A stretch of DNA of 42,051 nucleotides. Origin: Terribium retamae. Lineage in GTDB: Bacteria > Pseudomonadota > Alphaproteobacteria > Rhizobiales > Rhizobiaceae. The notes under the pieces are model-generated. The model saw only the letters and a list, made by a program, of their open reading frames with translations, made no database searches and was not told where the DNA came from. Location of the stretch: NCBI RefSeq assembly GCF_022347545.1, contig NZ_JAKREW010000037.1:1-42051 (forward strand). Direction: 5' to 3'. Positions 7,992 to 15,243 of this stretch are shown one piece after another. Position numbers and translations under genes: made by a program. Every line of letters begins with the position of its first letter. Position 1 is the first letter of the stretch.

Positions 7992-8471
7992 ATGGAAGAA
8001 TTCCTTGAGCGCTTCGGTCAGCCGACATGGCTGCCCTTCTCCGTCATATCAGGCAGGCTTTTGCTGGCAGCCGTTCTCGGGTCCATCGTCGGCATGGAGC
8101 GGGAATGGCGCGACCGGCCGGCAGGCCTGAGGACACATATCCTCGTTTGCCTGGCGACCGCCGCGATCGCCATACTGACCATCGAAATCACCCATGTCGA
8201 CGCCTTTGCCGGTCAGGAGATCCGGATCGACCCGATCCGCCTCGTCGAAGCCACGACCGCCGGCGTAGCATTCCTGGCCGCTGGCCTGATCTTCTTCGCA
8301 AAGGGAGAGGTGCAGGGGTTGACGACCGGCGCCGGCATGTGGCTGGCAGGTGCCATCGGCTTGGCGGTGGGGCTGGGGTTCTGGCAGATCGCCTTGCTGG
8401 CCACGGTGCTCGCCGTCATCGTCCTGGCGCTCCTGCAGACGATCATGATCAAGGTCGACAAAAAGGACTGA
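7992..8471 (+). CDS. MgtC/SapB family membrane protein
   Basis: A 159-aa inner-membrane protein with four to five hydrophobic helices. The stretch LLLAAVLGSIVGMEREWRDR followed by PAGLRTHILVCL is the hallmark of MgtC/SapB proteins, as are the later GLTTGAGMWLAGAIGLAVG residues. MgtC itself supports growth at low magnesium and survival in host cells by acting on the F-type ATPase; this short version lacks the C-terminal cytosolic domain of Salmonella MgtC, so a SapB-like role is likelier. It stands alone between two EcfG-type promoters. Confidence 0.9.
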   Translation: MEEFLERFGQPTWLPFSVISGRLLLAAVLGSIVGMEREWRDRPAGLRTHILVCLATAAIAILTIEITHVDAFAGQEIRIDPIRLVEATTAGVAFLAAGLIFFAKGEVQGLTTGAGMWLAGAIGLAVGLGFWQIALLATVLAVIVLALLQTIMIKVDKKD

Positions 8472-8525
8472 AGCGGCCTTCGGGGACGGCCTCCCCAGTG
8501 CGCGCCTCGGACGCCCAAGTTCATC

Positions 8526-8550
8526 GGAACGACCGGCACCGCCAGCGGTT
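8526..8550 (+). promoter_or_regulatory. EcfG-type promoter for the flavodoxin-fold reductase
   Basis: GGAAC, 16 nt, GGTT; start codon 20 nt after the -10. Confidence 0.75.
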
Positions 8551-8570
8551 CGTTTCGAAAGGAGACCGTG

Positions 8571-9194
8571 ATGCCCGAGTTGAAATGCTTTGCCCTCAAT
8601 TGTTCCCTGAAACCGTCCACGAGCCAGGAAAAATCCTCGACCGACAAGTTGCTGAACGACTTGATCGAGGCTTTGGCGCGCCACGGCGCCATCACCGCGC
8701 CGGTGGTTCGCGCCGCGGATCGCAACATCAAGCCGGGTGTGCTGTCGGATCAGGGCGAGGGCGATGAATGGCCGGAGCTGCGAAGCAAGATCCTGGCGGC
8801 GGACATCTTCATCCTTGGTTTGCCGATCTGGCTCGGCCAGCCTTCGAGCATCGCCAAGCGCGTGCTGGAGCGCATGGATGCGTTCCTGTCTGAAACCGAC
8901 GACAGGGGCCGGATGCCGGCTGCCGGCAAGGTGGCGCTGGTGGCGGTTGTCGGCAATGAGGATGGCGCTCATCATTGTCATGCCGAGTGCTTTCAGGCGC
9001 TGAACGATGTCGGCTTCACCATTCCTGCCAATTCAGGCGTCTATTGGGTGGGGGAGGCCATGCAGAAGGTCAATTATGTCGACCTGCCGGCCATGCCGGA
9101 CGCGGTGCAGTCTGCGCTTGCCATGGCAGCGTCGAACGCTGTCCATCTCGCCGGTTTGCTGAAGCAGGATCGGTATGACGGGGTCGCGCAATAA
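8571..9194 (+). CDS. NAD(P)H-dependent FMN reductase-like flavodoxin-fold protein
   Basis: A 207-aa cytosolic protein of the flavodoxin/NADPH-dependent FMN reductase superfamily. CFALNCSLKP near the N-terminus is the phosphate-binding loop of FMN, ILAADIFILGLPIWLGQPS is the conserved second FMN loop, and GKVALVAVVGNEDGAHHC follows as the third. Such enzymes reduce quinones, azo dyes or FMN; the substrate is not readable. AAAGGAG lies 6 nt before the ATG; a GTG directly before it is a possible but less likely start. Stress-type control is inferred from the promoter upstream. Confidence 0.85.
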   Translation: MPELKCFALNCSLKPSTSQEKSSTDKLLNDLIEALARHGAITAPVVRAADRNIKPGVLSDQGEGDEWPELRSKILAADIFILGLPIWLGQPSSIAKRVLERMDAFLSETDDRGRMPAAGKVALVAVVGNEDGAHHCHAECFQALNDVGFTIPANSGVYWVGEAMQKVNYVDLPAMPDAVQSALAMAASNAVHLAGLLKQDRYDGVAQ

Positions 9195-9246
9195 CGCGCA
9201 TCAGGCCGCCGGGGGCCAATTGTGGTTGAATTCGACTTGGTGGGGA

Positions 9247-9282
9247 TGCCCCGGCTTTCTGGAGCCGGGGCAAACCTTTATT
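9247..9282. terminator. hairpin between convergent genes
   Basis: Perfect 10-bp stem TGCCCCGGCT/AGCCGGGGCA with a 6-nt loop. On the plus strand it is followed by AAACCTTTATT, a poor T tract. It lies between the reductase and the convergent PRC-barrel gene and may serve both. Confidence 0.5.
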
Positions 9283-9820
9283 ACTGCGCTGGCGCAGGAG
9301 CGGGTGCTGCCGGGGCGCCGCTGCCGGCACCAGTCGTTCCGGATGCCGCGTCAGCCAGCTTGCTGCGATCGAAGGCCGGTGCCGCGTTGAGCTCGTCCTT
9401 CGTGGCCGTCGTCACCAGCCAGGTCTTACCGTCGCTGCGCGTAGCCATCTTCAGCTTGCTGGGGCTGACGGCGACATCCTTTTCGCCGACGCCGAGGAAG
9501 CCGCCGACGCCGACGACCGCGGCTTCGATCTTGCCGTCGGGCGTGAAGATAAGGTCGTTGACCTTGCCCACGGTGGCGGCATCGGCCTTCTCGCTTTCAT
9601 AGACGCTCTCGCCGATGAAGGACGTGGCCAGGATCTGGCCGTCCTTCGGCTGGATCGAGCCGACGGTCGTAGCGTCGGTGCCTGCCGGTGCCGTGAACAC
9701 CTCCTTGGTCGTAACCGACATCTCGGTTTCGGCAGGAGCGCTGGGCGTGGCGGTCTGCGCAAGGGCTGGGCCTGCCAGCAGCAGTGCACAGGTGGCGGTC
9801 AGAAACGTGGTTCTCAACAT
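9281..9820 (-). CDS. exported PRC-barrel domain protein
   Basis: A 179-aa protein with a signal peptide (1-22, ending AGPALAQ), a linker, and a PRC-barrel domain at about 55-150 (GQILATSFIGESVYESE, VGKVNDLIFTPDGKI, AAVVGVGGFLGVGEKDVAV). The C-terminus is an Ala/Pro/Gly-rich low-complexity tail. This is the second PRC-barrel protein in the window; unlike the one at 5749 it is exported. GAGGAAAC precedes the ATG at 9820, which is much better supported than the upstream open frame. An exact EcfG-type promoter lies 35 nt upstream. Confidence 0.85.
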   Translation of the reverse strand: MLRTTFLTATCALLLAGPALAQTATPSAPAETEMSVTTKEVFTAPAGTDATTVGSIQPKDGQILATSFIGESVYESEKADAATVGKVNDLIFTPDGKIEAAVVGVGGFLGVGEKDVAVSPSKLKMATRSDGKTWLVTTATKDELNAAPAFDRSKLADAASGTTGAGSGAPAAPAPAPAQ

Positions 9821-9854
9821 CGTTGTTTCCTCTTCTGCAGGGTACACAAAAGCC

Positions 9855-9879
9855 AACGGCGCGTGAGCATGTTCGTTCC
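9855..9879 (-). promoter_or_regulatory. EcfG-type promoter for the exported PRC-barrel gene
   Basis: On the minus strand GGAAC, 16 nt, CGTT: exact consensus. Confidence 0.75.
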
Positions 9880-9975
9880 GAAAAACTGACGATGGCAAGG
9901 CCCTGAACCCAGCTGCCGCACCGGCGTGTTTTGCCGGCGTAATTGTTTGTCGAGATGCCGGCTTGGCTCCTCGCC

Positions 9976-10827
9976 TCAAAGCAGGAACCGGCGCAGCTTT
10001 CCCGCCAGCTCGGAGGGCGCCTCTTCCGCCATATGATGTCCGCTGTCGATCGCAGAGCCGACGATGTCCAGGGTGGTCCAGGCCTGCCACGGCAGCTTCG
10101 GGTCCCCGTAGAGAGCTTCCATGTCGTCGAGAGCCGACCAGAACACCGCCAGCGGACAGGCGAGTTTTCGTCCGGCCTCGAAATCGGCCCGGTCGTGGTC
10201 ATAGTCGAATTCCAGACCGGCTTTGTAGTCGGCGAGCATGCCTCGAACGACGAGCGGGTTCCTGGTCGCCCCGAGATAATCGTCTGCGTTCTCGGGGCCC
10301 ATTTTTTCCCGATCGCAAGGATACCAGAGATCGGGATCTGCCTTGATCGCGGCCTCGGCTTTCTCGCTCTGGGCGAAAAAGAACCAGTGCCACCAGCTTC
10401 TCGCGAAGCGCCAGTCCGCCCGTTCCAGCGCTTCGTAGATCGGCACGCCGTCGAGAACCGCGAGTTTCGTGACTTGCTCGGGAAAATCCATGGCCAGGCG
10501 GAACGCGCGATAAGAGCCGCGATCGTGGCCGGCCACCGCAAAGGCGGCGAAGCCGAGCGCCCGCATGCACTCTTCCAATGCAACTGCTTTGGCGCGGCCG
10601 CAGGATTGCTCCAGCGTCACCGGCTGGTAGCTTGCGCCAAAGCCCGGCATATCCGGGCAGACGACGGTGAAGTCGTCGGCAAGCAGCGGAGCGACGCGCC
10701 ACCATGTCGTATGCGTGCGGGGATGTCCGTGCAGCAACAGGAGCGGAGGGCCGCTGCCGCCGATCCTCAGCCGGATCGTCCCGGCTCCTGTTTCCACATG
10801 GCGCAGGTCAAAATTTTCAAAGAACAT
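9976..10827 (-). CDS. alpha/beta hydrolase, haloacetate dehalogenase-like
   Basis: A 283-aa alpha/beta hydrolase. LLLLHGHPRTHTTWW carries the oxyanion HG motif, GHDRGSYRA contains the nucleophile Asp in the position used by haloalkane/haloacetate dehalogenases and epoxide hydrolases, and GHHMAEEAP near the C-terminus carries the catalytic His. An acidic residue in VFWSALDDME could be the third catalytic residue. The overall pattern is closest to fluoroacetate dehalogenase-type enzymes, but the halide pocket cannot be confirmed by eye, so substrate is open. It lies downstream of the SnoaL-like gene on the same strand with an 85-nt gap and may be in one transcript with it. Confidence 0.85.
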   Translation of the reverse strand: MFFENFDLRHVETGAGTIRLRIGGSGPPLLLLHGHPRTHTTWWRVAPLLADDFTVVCPDMPGFGASYQPVTLEQSCGRAKAVALEECMRALGFAAFAVAGHDRGSYRAFRLAMDFPEQVTKLAVLDGVPIYEALERADWRFARSWWHWFFFAQSEKAEAAIKADPDLWYPCDREKMGPENADDYLGATRNPLVVRGMLADYKAGLEFDYDHDRADFEAGRKLACPLAVFWSALDDMEALYGDPKLPWQAWTTLDIVGSAIDSGHHMAEEAPSELAGKLRRFLL

Positions 10828-10912
10828 CGAAGTTGACGACGAGGGCGCCGTTCCGGTGGGTCAGTTCCAGCCTCGTGGTTTCGCGCTCAGACTTGAACAT
10901 CGCCGGATCCGG

Positions 10913-11305
10913 TCACGAGGCCTTCGCCATGTCGGCGTGGCGATGAACCAGCTTCCACGCGCCTTCTTCGCGGCGGAAGAGCTCGGTGATCCTGAGCGAC
11001 ATTGGAACCATTTTGCCGTCCATATCCACCTCGGCATATTGGAAACCGCACCAATAGGCGATGTCGTCGCCGGATCCGGACTGGACGATTTCCAGATGGC
11101 TCTTGCCGTTGACACCGAAGGCGGCGGCTCCCTTGGAGAACGCCGCCTTGATGTCGTCTGCGCCCTGCACGGAGTGACCGTCCGGTCCGAAGAACGAGAC
11201 CGGGTCTTGCTTCGTCGTGAGGGCGTTCACCGGCGCCGCATCGCCCTGGCAATAGGCTGACGCCGCCCGATCGCGTTCGCGCATGAAATTGCTGAAATCG
11301 TTCAT
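10913..11305 (-). CDS. SnoaL-like (NTF2-fold) protein
   Basis: A 130-aa protein with the NTF2/SnoaL-like cone fold: N-terminal helices containing MRERDRAASAYCQGDAAPV, then DPVSFFGPDGHSVQGADDI, and a beta sheet ending RREEGAWKLVHRHAD, the usual ketosteroid isomerase-like signature seen in DUF4440-type proteins. Function in this group is varied and mostly unknown. AAGGTGAGG before the ATG at 11305 sets the start; the longer frame from 11356 is not supported. Divergent from the histidine kinase, with an EcfG-type promoter for each gene. Confidence 0.8.
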   Translation of the reverse strand: MNDFSNFMRERDRAASAYCQGDAAPVNALTTKQDPVSFFGPDGHSVQGADDIKAAFSKGAAAFGVNGKSHLEIVQSGSGDDIAYWCGFQYAEVDMDGKMVPMSLRITELFRREEGAWKLVHRHADMAKAS

Positions 11306-11376
11306 GATCCTCACCTTGCTGCGGAGCGTCGCGCAAAAACCTCGAGCTCTCGCCATGCGGCGCTCTTTGAACTCGC

Positions 11377-11401
11377 AACCGGTGATGACGGCGATGGTTC
11401 C
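11377..11401 (-). promoter_or_regulatory. EcfG-type promoter for the SnoaL-like gene
   Basis: On the minus strand GGAAC, 16 nt, GGTT. Back to back with the kinase promoter. Confidence 0.7.
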
Positions 11402-11443
11402 GACAATGTCTTACGAAGCCCGGCCCAACCGATGCAGATTTTT

Positions 11444-11468
11444 GGAACCACCTTGCAAGCCGGGAATT
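11444..11468 (+). promoter_or_regulatory. EcfG-type promoter for the HWE kinase
   Basis: GGAAC, 16 nt, AATT. The -10 fits only the relaxed GGAAC-N18-TT consensus. Confidence 0.5.
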
Positions 11469-11506
11469 TTATTACCGATGCGTTGTGCGTTTGACCGGAG
11501 GGAATC

Positions 11507-12688
11507 ATGCAGTCCACCACGACCGGCCGTGTCGAACTTCAGTCCGATACGGAGGCACAGGCCCGCCTTGCGGCCATCGTCGATTCCTCCTACGACGCCA
11601 TAATCAGCAAGGATCTCAACAGCATCATCACCACTTGGAATGCTGCCGCCGAACGTATGTTCGGCTACACAGCGGACGAGGCGATGGGCCAATCCATCCT
11701 GATGCTGATCCCTGAGCATCTGCGCAGCGAAGAACACGAGATCATCGAGCGAATCCGCCGCGGCGAACGCATTGCAAGCTACGAAACCGTGCGCGTGCGC
11801 AATGACGGTACGCAGATCCATGTGTCGTTGACGATTTCGCCGATCCGCACCGCCGACGGCCGCATCATCGGCGCCTCCCAGATTGCCCGCGACATCACCG
11901 CGACGCGGGAAAACGAGCGTCGCATCCGGCTGCTGCTGCGCGAGGTCAACCATCGGGTGAAGAACCAGTATGCCGTCATCCTGGCGATGGTGAAGGAAAC
12001 CAGCCGGCGCGCCACGTCCCCGCAGGAATTCGAGCGCCATATCCGGGATCGAATCTGCGCGCTCTCGCGCTCCCACGATCTTCTCGTGCTGTCGGATTGG
12101 TCGGGCGCCAATGTCGCCGAACTGGTGCAGGAGCATCTCAAGCCCTTCGGGCATGAGGAGCGGATCAAGGTCTCGGGGTCGCTGCTGACGTTGAATGCGC
12201 GCGCCGTGCAATATCTCGGCATGGCGCTGCACGAACTGGGCACCAATTCGGCCAAATACGGCGCCTTGGCCGGCCCCAGTGGGTCGATAGCGGTGACGTG
12301 GCAGATCGCGCCGGACACTTCGGGCACCCCGGTGCTGCAGCTCTGCTGGGAGGAGAATTTCGACGGCGGGCCTATCCTCCAACAGGAGGCGAACTCGCGC
12401 GGCTTCGGCAGCATCGTGCTGCTGCGCGCCACGCCACAGGCATTGGACGGCAGCGCGGAGATCGATCGCGGCACCGGCCATGTACGCTGGCAGCTCACGG
12501 CCCCCCTTGAGAGCGTGACGGCGGTGCGCGACAATGAGGAAGAGCCGGCGCTCAGCCTCCAGGTGTTCGATCCGATCCGGCGCGCTCGCTCACCATCGCT
12601 CCGTGATAACATGGTTCGGAAGATCCGTTCCGGCGCACACCCAGTCGAGGCGTCGCTCGGCACCATAGTTGTAGCCGGGGCGAAGTGA
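11507..12688 (+). CDS. PAS domain HWE-family sensor histidine kinase
   Basis: A 393-aa soluble sensor kinase with no membrane segment. A PAS domain spans about 20-130 (IVDSSYDAIISKD, WNAAAERMFGYTADE, then SPIRTADGRIIGASQIARDI). The HWE dimerisation and phospho-acceptor region follows: REVNHRVKNQ with His149, N-box HELGTNSAKYGAL (about 242-254) and W281-E-E283, the WxE that names the family. Kinases of this type often phosphorylate PhyR-like or single-domain response regulators; none is adjacent. The last 40 or so residues have no family character and the final 99 nt overlap the convergent GFA gene. A GGAGG stands before the ATG. Confidence 0.9.
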   Translation: MQSTTTGRVELQSDTEAQARLAAIVDSSYDAIISKDLNSIITTWNAAAERMFGYTADEAMGQSILMLIPEHLRSEEHEIIERIRRGERIASYETVRVRNDGTQIHVSLTISPIRTADGRIIGASQIARDITATRENERRIRLLLREVNHRVKNQYAVILAMVKETSRRATSPQEFERHIRDRICALSRSHDLLVLSDWSGANVAELVQEHLKPFGHEERIKVSGSLLTLNARAVQYLGMALHELGTNSAKYGALAGPSGSIAVTWQIAPDTSGTPVLQLCWEENFDGGPILQQEANSRGFGSIVLLRATPQALDGSAEIDRGTGHVRWQLTAPLESVTAVRDNEEEPALSLQVFDPIRRARSPSLRDNMVRKIRSGAHPVEASLGTIVVAGAK

Positions 12689-12982
12689 GTTCGGCTCGTC
12701 GAACGTGCCGCCATGCAGCGCGATTTCGCTTGAGCCGTCATAGTCCAGGGTAAGCGGGGTTCCGCATTGCGGGCAGAAACCGCGGCTGGCCAGCGGCGAG
12801 GAGCGGCGAAGGGCTGGAGCCTCGGCTTCCCAACTGACGGTTTGGCGCTCAACCCAGCACAGCACGGCAAAAGCGCTGCCGGTAGCGCGCCGGCACATCT
12901 CGCAATGGCAGTAATGCACGCGCGGTTCCTGGCGCACGCTGTAGCGGACAGTGCCGCAAAGACAGCCTCCACGACGCAGCAT
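12590..12982 (-). CDS. GFA family (CENP-V/GFA) zinc protein
   Basis: A 130-aa protein of the glutathione-dependent formaldehyde-activating family. CLCGTVRYSV, YCHCEMCRRATGSAF and GFCPQCGTPL give the CxCG, CxxC and CxxC zinc ligands in the expected order. True Gfa activity has been questioned for the family, so the name is a fold label. Its ATG overlaps the stop of the DUF305 gene by one base (TGATG), which indicates translational coupling. Its 3' end overlaps the kinase gene on the other strand by 99 nt. Confidence 0.88.
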   Translation of the reverse strand: MLRRGGCLCGTVRYSVRQEPRVHYCHCEMCRRATGSAFAVLCWVERQTVSWEAEAPALRRSSPLASRGFCPQCGTPLTLDYDGSSEIALHGGTFDEPNSLRPGYNYGAERRLDWVCAGTDLPNHVITERW

Positions 12983-13428
12983 CAGCTCGACCCCGCCAAC
13001 AGCGCTTCCATCTGTCGGATCTCGTCTTGTTGCGACCTGATGATGCCGTCGCACAGTTCCTTGATGCCCGGCTTTTCCAATTGTGCCTCCCGGCACATCA
13101 GGATCGCGCCGGAATGATGCGGAATCATCGAACGCAGGAACTGGCTGTCATCGACAAGGCCCTGTTTGCGCGTCAGGCCGAAGGCCGCAACGAAAACCAC
13201 GATCGCCGCGAGGCAGATGACGACATTGGCCCGCTTGCTGGGATACATGCCCGGCATTGTGACGATCATCAGGATCGCCATCGGCGCCAGCATCATCAGC
13301 GTCATGTAGAGCATGTTCAGATTGTTGTAGAAATCCGCCCAAGCGTCGATCATGGAAAACATCACCAGATACATCACGAGAGCGCTGAAGATCAGGTTGA
13401 TCGACAGGTTGAGATAGGGCGTCCTCAT
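12982..13428 (-). CDS. DUF305 membrane protein
   Basis: A 148-aa protein with three hydrophobic helices in the first 80 residues and a C-terminal DUF305 ferritin-like segment: FLRSMIPHHSGAILMCREAQ then IKELCDGIIRSQQDEIRQM. The HHSGAI and late Gln/Glu residues are the conserved part of DUF305, whose exported members are implicated in copper handling; here the domain is membrane-anchored and its role is unknown. GGAAGGA precedes the ATG at 13428. It is the first gene of a two-gene unit with the GFA gene. Confidence 0.85.
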   Translation of the reverse strand: MRTPYLNLSINLIFSALVMYLVMFSMIDAWADFYNNLNMLYMTLMMLAPMAILMIVTMPGMYPSKRANVVICLAAIVVFVAAFGLTRKQGLVDDSQFLRSMIPHHSGAILMCREAQLEKPGIKELCDGIIRSQQDEIRQMEALLAGSS

Positions 13429-13493
13429 GGCGCTTTTCCTTCCGGCGAAATCCGATTGGTCTTCACGTTGTCGATGACGACGTTCACTGGGTG

Positions 13494-13518
13494 AACCGGT
13501 GTTTATCCCGATGGTTCC
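13494..13518 (-). promoter_or_regulatory. EcfG-type promoter for the DUF305-GFA operon
   Basis: On the minus strand GGAAC, 16 nt, GGTT, 66 nt before the start codon. Confidence 0.7.
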
Positions 13519-13664
13519 TGAAAAGCGGGCGCGTCGCGATTTCCGCCGCACCGGAGATTGAGGCATCCATTCGCTTGCGAAGGCGTTCCCCGTTGAAGCG
13601 CTGCGCGTTGATCGTGCTTTTTCCGAAGATCGTTTTCGGGTGCTGGAGAAACAGGGAGCAGGAA

Positions 13665-14075
13665 ATGTTGATTGCCAACGGAACCGTCATTGCCGTGTGC
13701 GACGGCGAAAAACTCAGCCTCTATCGCAACCAGGGCGACGAAAGTGCACCGGAGCTCGTGCCGCTTGCCGTGGAGGCGGTTGAAACGCAGAACAAATCGA
13801 GCGGAATGCGCCACCGCAGCACGGCCGCCAACCCCGATGCACGGCAGCTTGAAGAAGACAGCTTTGCCGCCGGCGTTGCCGGCATTCTGTCGGACATGTT
13901 CCTTGCCAATGAATTCGAGCGTCTGGTGGTGATTGCCGCGCCGCGCACGCTGGGCGAACTCAGGAAACGCTACCACAGCCAGATGCTGCCGGCGATCCAG
14001 GCGGAAATCGCCAAGGATTTGACCGGCGCGACCGTGCCGACGCTGCTGGCGACACTCGAGGCGGAACGGGGCTGA
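13665..14075 (+). CDS. host attachment (baeRF-type) protein
   Basis: A 136-aa protein of the family annotated as host attachment protein, related to the archaeal/eukaryotic release factor 1 middle domain (baeRF families). It opens IANGTVIAVCDGEKLSLYRN, and contains FAAGVAGILSDMFLANEFERLVVIAAPRTLGELRK, the best conserved stretch. The attachment name goes back to an Agrobacterium locus; the baeRF relation suggests a ribosome-linked role instead. GGGAG/AGGA before the ATG at 13665 fixes the start. No EcfG-type site was found directly upstream. Confidence 0.85.
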   Translation: MLIANGTVIAVCDGEKLSLYRNQGDESAPELVPLAVEAVETQNKSSGMRHRSTAANPDARQLEEDSFAAGVAGILSDMFLANEFERLVVIAAPRTLGELRKRYHSQMLPAIQAEIAKDLTGATVPTLLATLEAERG

Positions 14076-14111
14076 GAGTCGGTGCGACCGGGCTCTCCGG
14101 AGCACAAAGAT

Positions 14112-14136
14112 GGAACCTCTGCATCCAGGAGCCGTT
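14112..14136 (+). promoter_or_regulatory. EcfG-type promoter for the lipoprotein gene
   Basis: GGAAC, 16 nt, CGTT: exact consensus, 21 nt before the start codon. Confidence 0.75.
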
Positions 14137-14157
14137 GGCTCCGAGGAGGATGGTTCG

Positions 14158-14355
14158 ATGAAAATCCTGATGCCGATCGCAGTGCTGGCTGCCGTTGCGC
14201 TTGCGGCTTGCAACAATGGCGGCAGCGACAGCCAGAAGGGCAATCAGCCCGCAACGCCAAGCACCGAAACCGACAAGAACCCGACGCCTCAAACAGGTAC
14301 CGGCGGCGAGCAGCAGGGAACGCAGCCATCCCAACCGGCGAACCCGCCGCAATAG
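14158..14355 (+). CDS. small lipoprotein
   Basis: A 65-aa protein with a lipoprotein signal (MKILMPIAVLAAVALAAC; lipobox LAAC, Cys18). The mature part is only Asn, Gly, Ser, Pro, Thr and Gln-rich, so it is a flexible surface or periplasmic tether without a domain. GAGGAGG precedes the ATG. The stop codon is part of the ribosome-binding site of the next small gene, so the two are translated together. Confidence 0.75.
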   Translation: MKILMPIAVLAAVALAACNNGGSDSQKGNQPATPSTETDKNPTPQTGTGGEQQGTQPSQPANPPQ

Positions 14356-14364
14356 GAGGTTCAG

Positions 14365-14514
14365 ATGTTCGCGAACGAGATGTGGTTGCTTCTGCTCACT
14401 GTCGGCCCCATTGTTCTGGCTGGCTTTCTCGCATTCGCTCTGCTCACCCGGCGCAGGAAAAGCCCGGCGGAACAACACAAGCAAGATGCGGCTACCAGGA
14501 AGCTTTACCGCTGA
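14365..14514 (+). CDS. 49-aa single-pass membrane protein
   Basis: A 49-aa protein: one membrane helix (about 6-28, WLLLLTVGPIVLAGFLAFAL) followed by TRRRKSPAEQHKQDAATRKL, a strongly basic cytosolic tail. TAGGAGG, which includes the stop of the lipoprotein gene, lies 5 nt before the ATG. The layout recalls the many small stress-induced membrane proteins of enterics, but no homologue is recognised. Confidence 0.65.
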   Translation: MFANEMWLLLLTVGPIVLAGFLAFALLTRRRKSPAEQHKQDAATRKLYR

Positions 14515-14580
14515 CAGGTTGAGGTTTCGACGTCACGGAATCGTCCAGAGGCGCAGCCTTTCCACGAGGGAGATGTTGCG

Positions 14581-15234
14581 ATGATTCACAGGGATGAACA
14601 GCAGACCAGTCTCGTCCCGATCATGACGACGGAATATTTCGTCCTGCAGACGGCACGCACCGGTACGATCCAGGAGGCCAGTCAACGGGCGAGTCTCTTT
14701 CTGGCAGCGGTTTCGAGCGCGACGATCGCGCTGGCTTTTGTCGCGCAGGTCACCCAGATGGGCCGGCCCTTCGTGCTTTTCAGCCTTATCCTGCTGCCTT
14801 GCCTGTTCTTTGTCGGGGCGATCACCTTTGCCAGGACGGCGGAGGTGGCGATCGAAGACATGATCCTCGCACGCGGCATGGCCAGGATCCGCCACTTTTA
14901 CATAGAACGGGAACCGATGATCGCACGATATCTGGTCCATTCGACCCACGACGATCGGTTCGCGCTTTCCACCGAAACCGGGACGGGTTCGGTGCCATGG
15001 CCGTGTTTCACCAGCACAGCCTTCATCGTGGGCACCCTCAACAGCGCCATTGCCGGGGTTTTTGCCGGCGTGGTTGTTGCTTTCGGCATTCCCGCCACCG
15101 CGGTCGCGGCCGTTGCGGTTGGGGTCCTGTTTCTTGCCGTGAGCGCGCGGGGGCACTGGCGCTATCAGACAAGCCGATGGAACGAGGCAGAAGGCCAGTT
15201 GAAGATATTGTTCCCGAAGGGCGGTCGAGCCTGA
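14581..15234 (+). CDS. hypothetical membrane protein
   Basis: A 217-aa inner-membrane protein with four hydrophobic helices in two pairs (about 38-56, 64-84 and 148-168, 172-190), separated by a soluble segment with HFYIEREPMIARYLV. The N-terminal TEYFVLQTARTGTIQEASQR followed by ASLFLAAVSSATIALAFVAQ looks like a conserved hypothetical family seen in soil bacteria, though I cannot name it. GAGGGAGATGTTGCG precedes the ATG. It may share the transcript of the two preceding small genes. Confidence 0.75.
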   Translation: MIHRDEQQTSLVPIMTTEYFVLQTARTGTIQEASQRASLFLAAVSSATIALAFVAQVTQMGRPFVLFSLILLPCLFFVGAITFARTAEVAIEDMILARGMARIRHFYIEREPMIARYLVHSTHDDRFALSTETGTGSVPWPCFTSTAFIVGTLNSAIAGVFAGVVVAFGIPATAVAAVAVGVLFLAVSARGHWRYQTSRWNEAEGQLKILFPKGGRA

Positions 15235-15243
15235 AACCGTTCG

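Noticed and set aside
10830..10854. GGAAC-N16-ACTT on the minus strand before the haloacetate dehalogenase-like gene
   Set aside because: The -10 would end 3 nt before the start codon, so transcription would start inside the gene.
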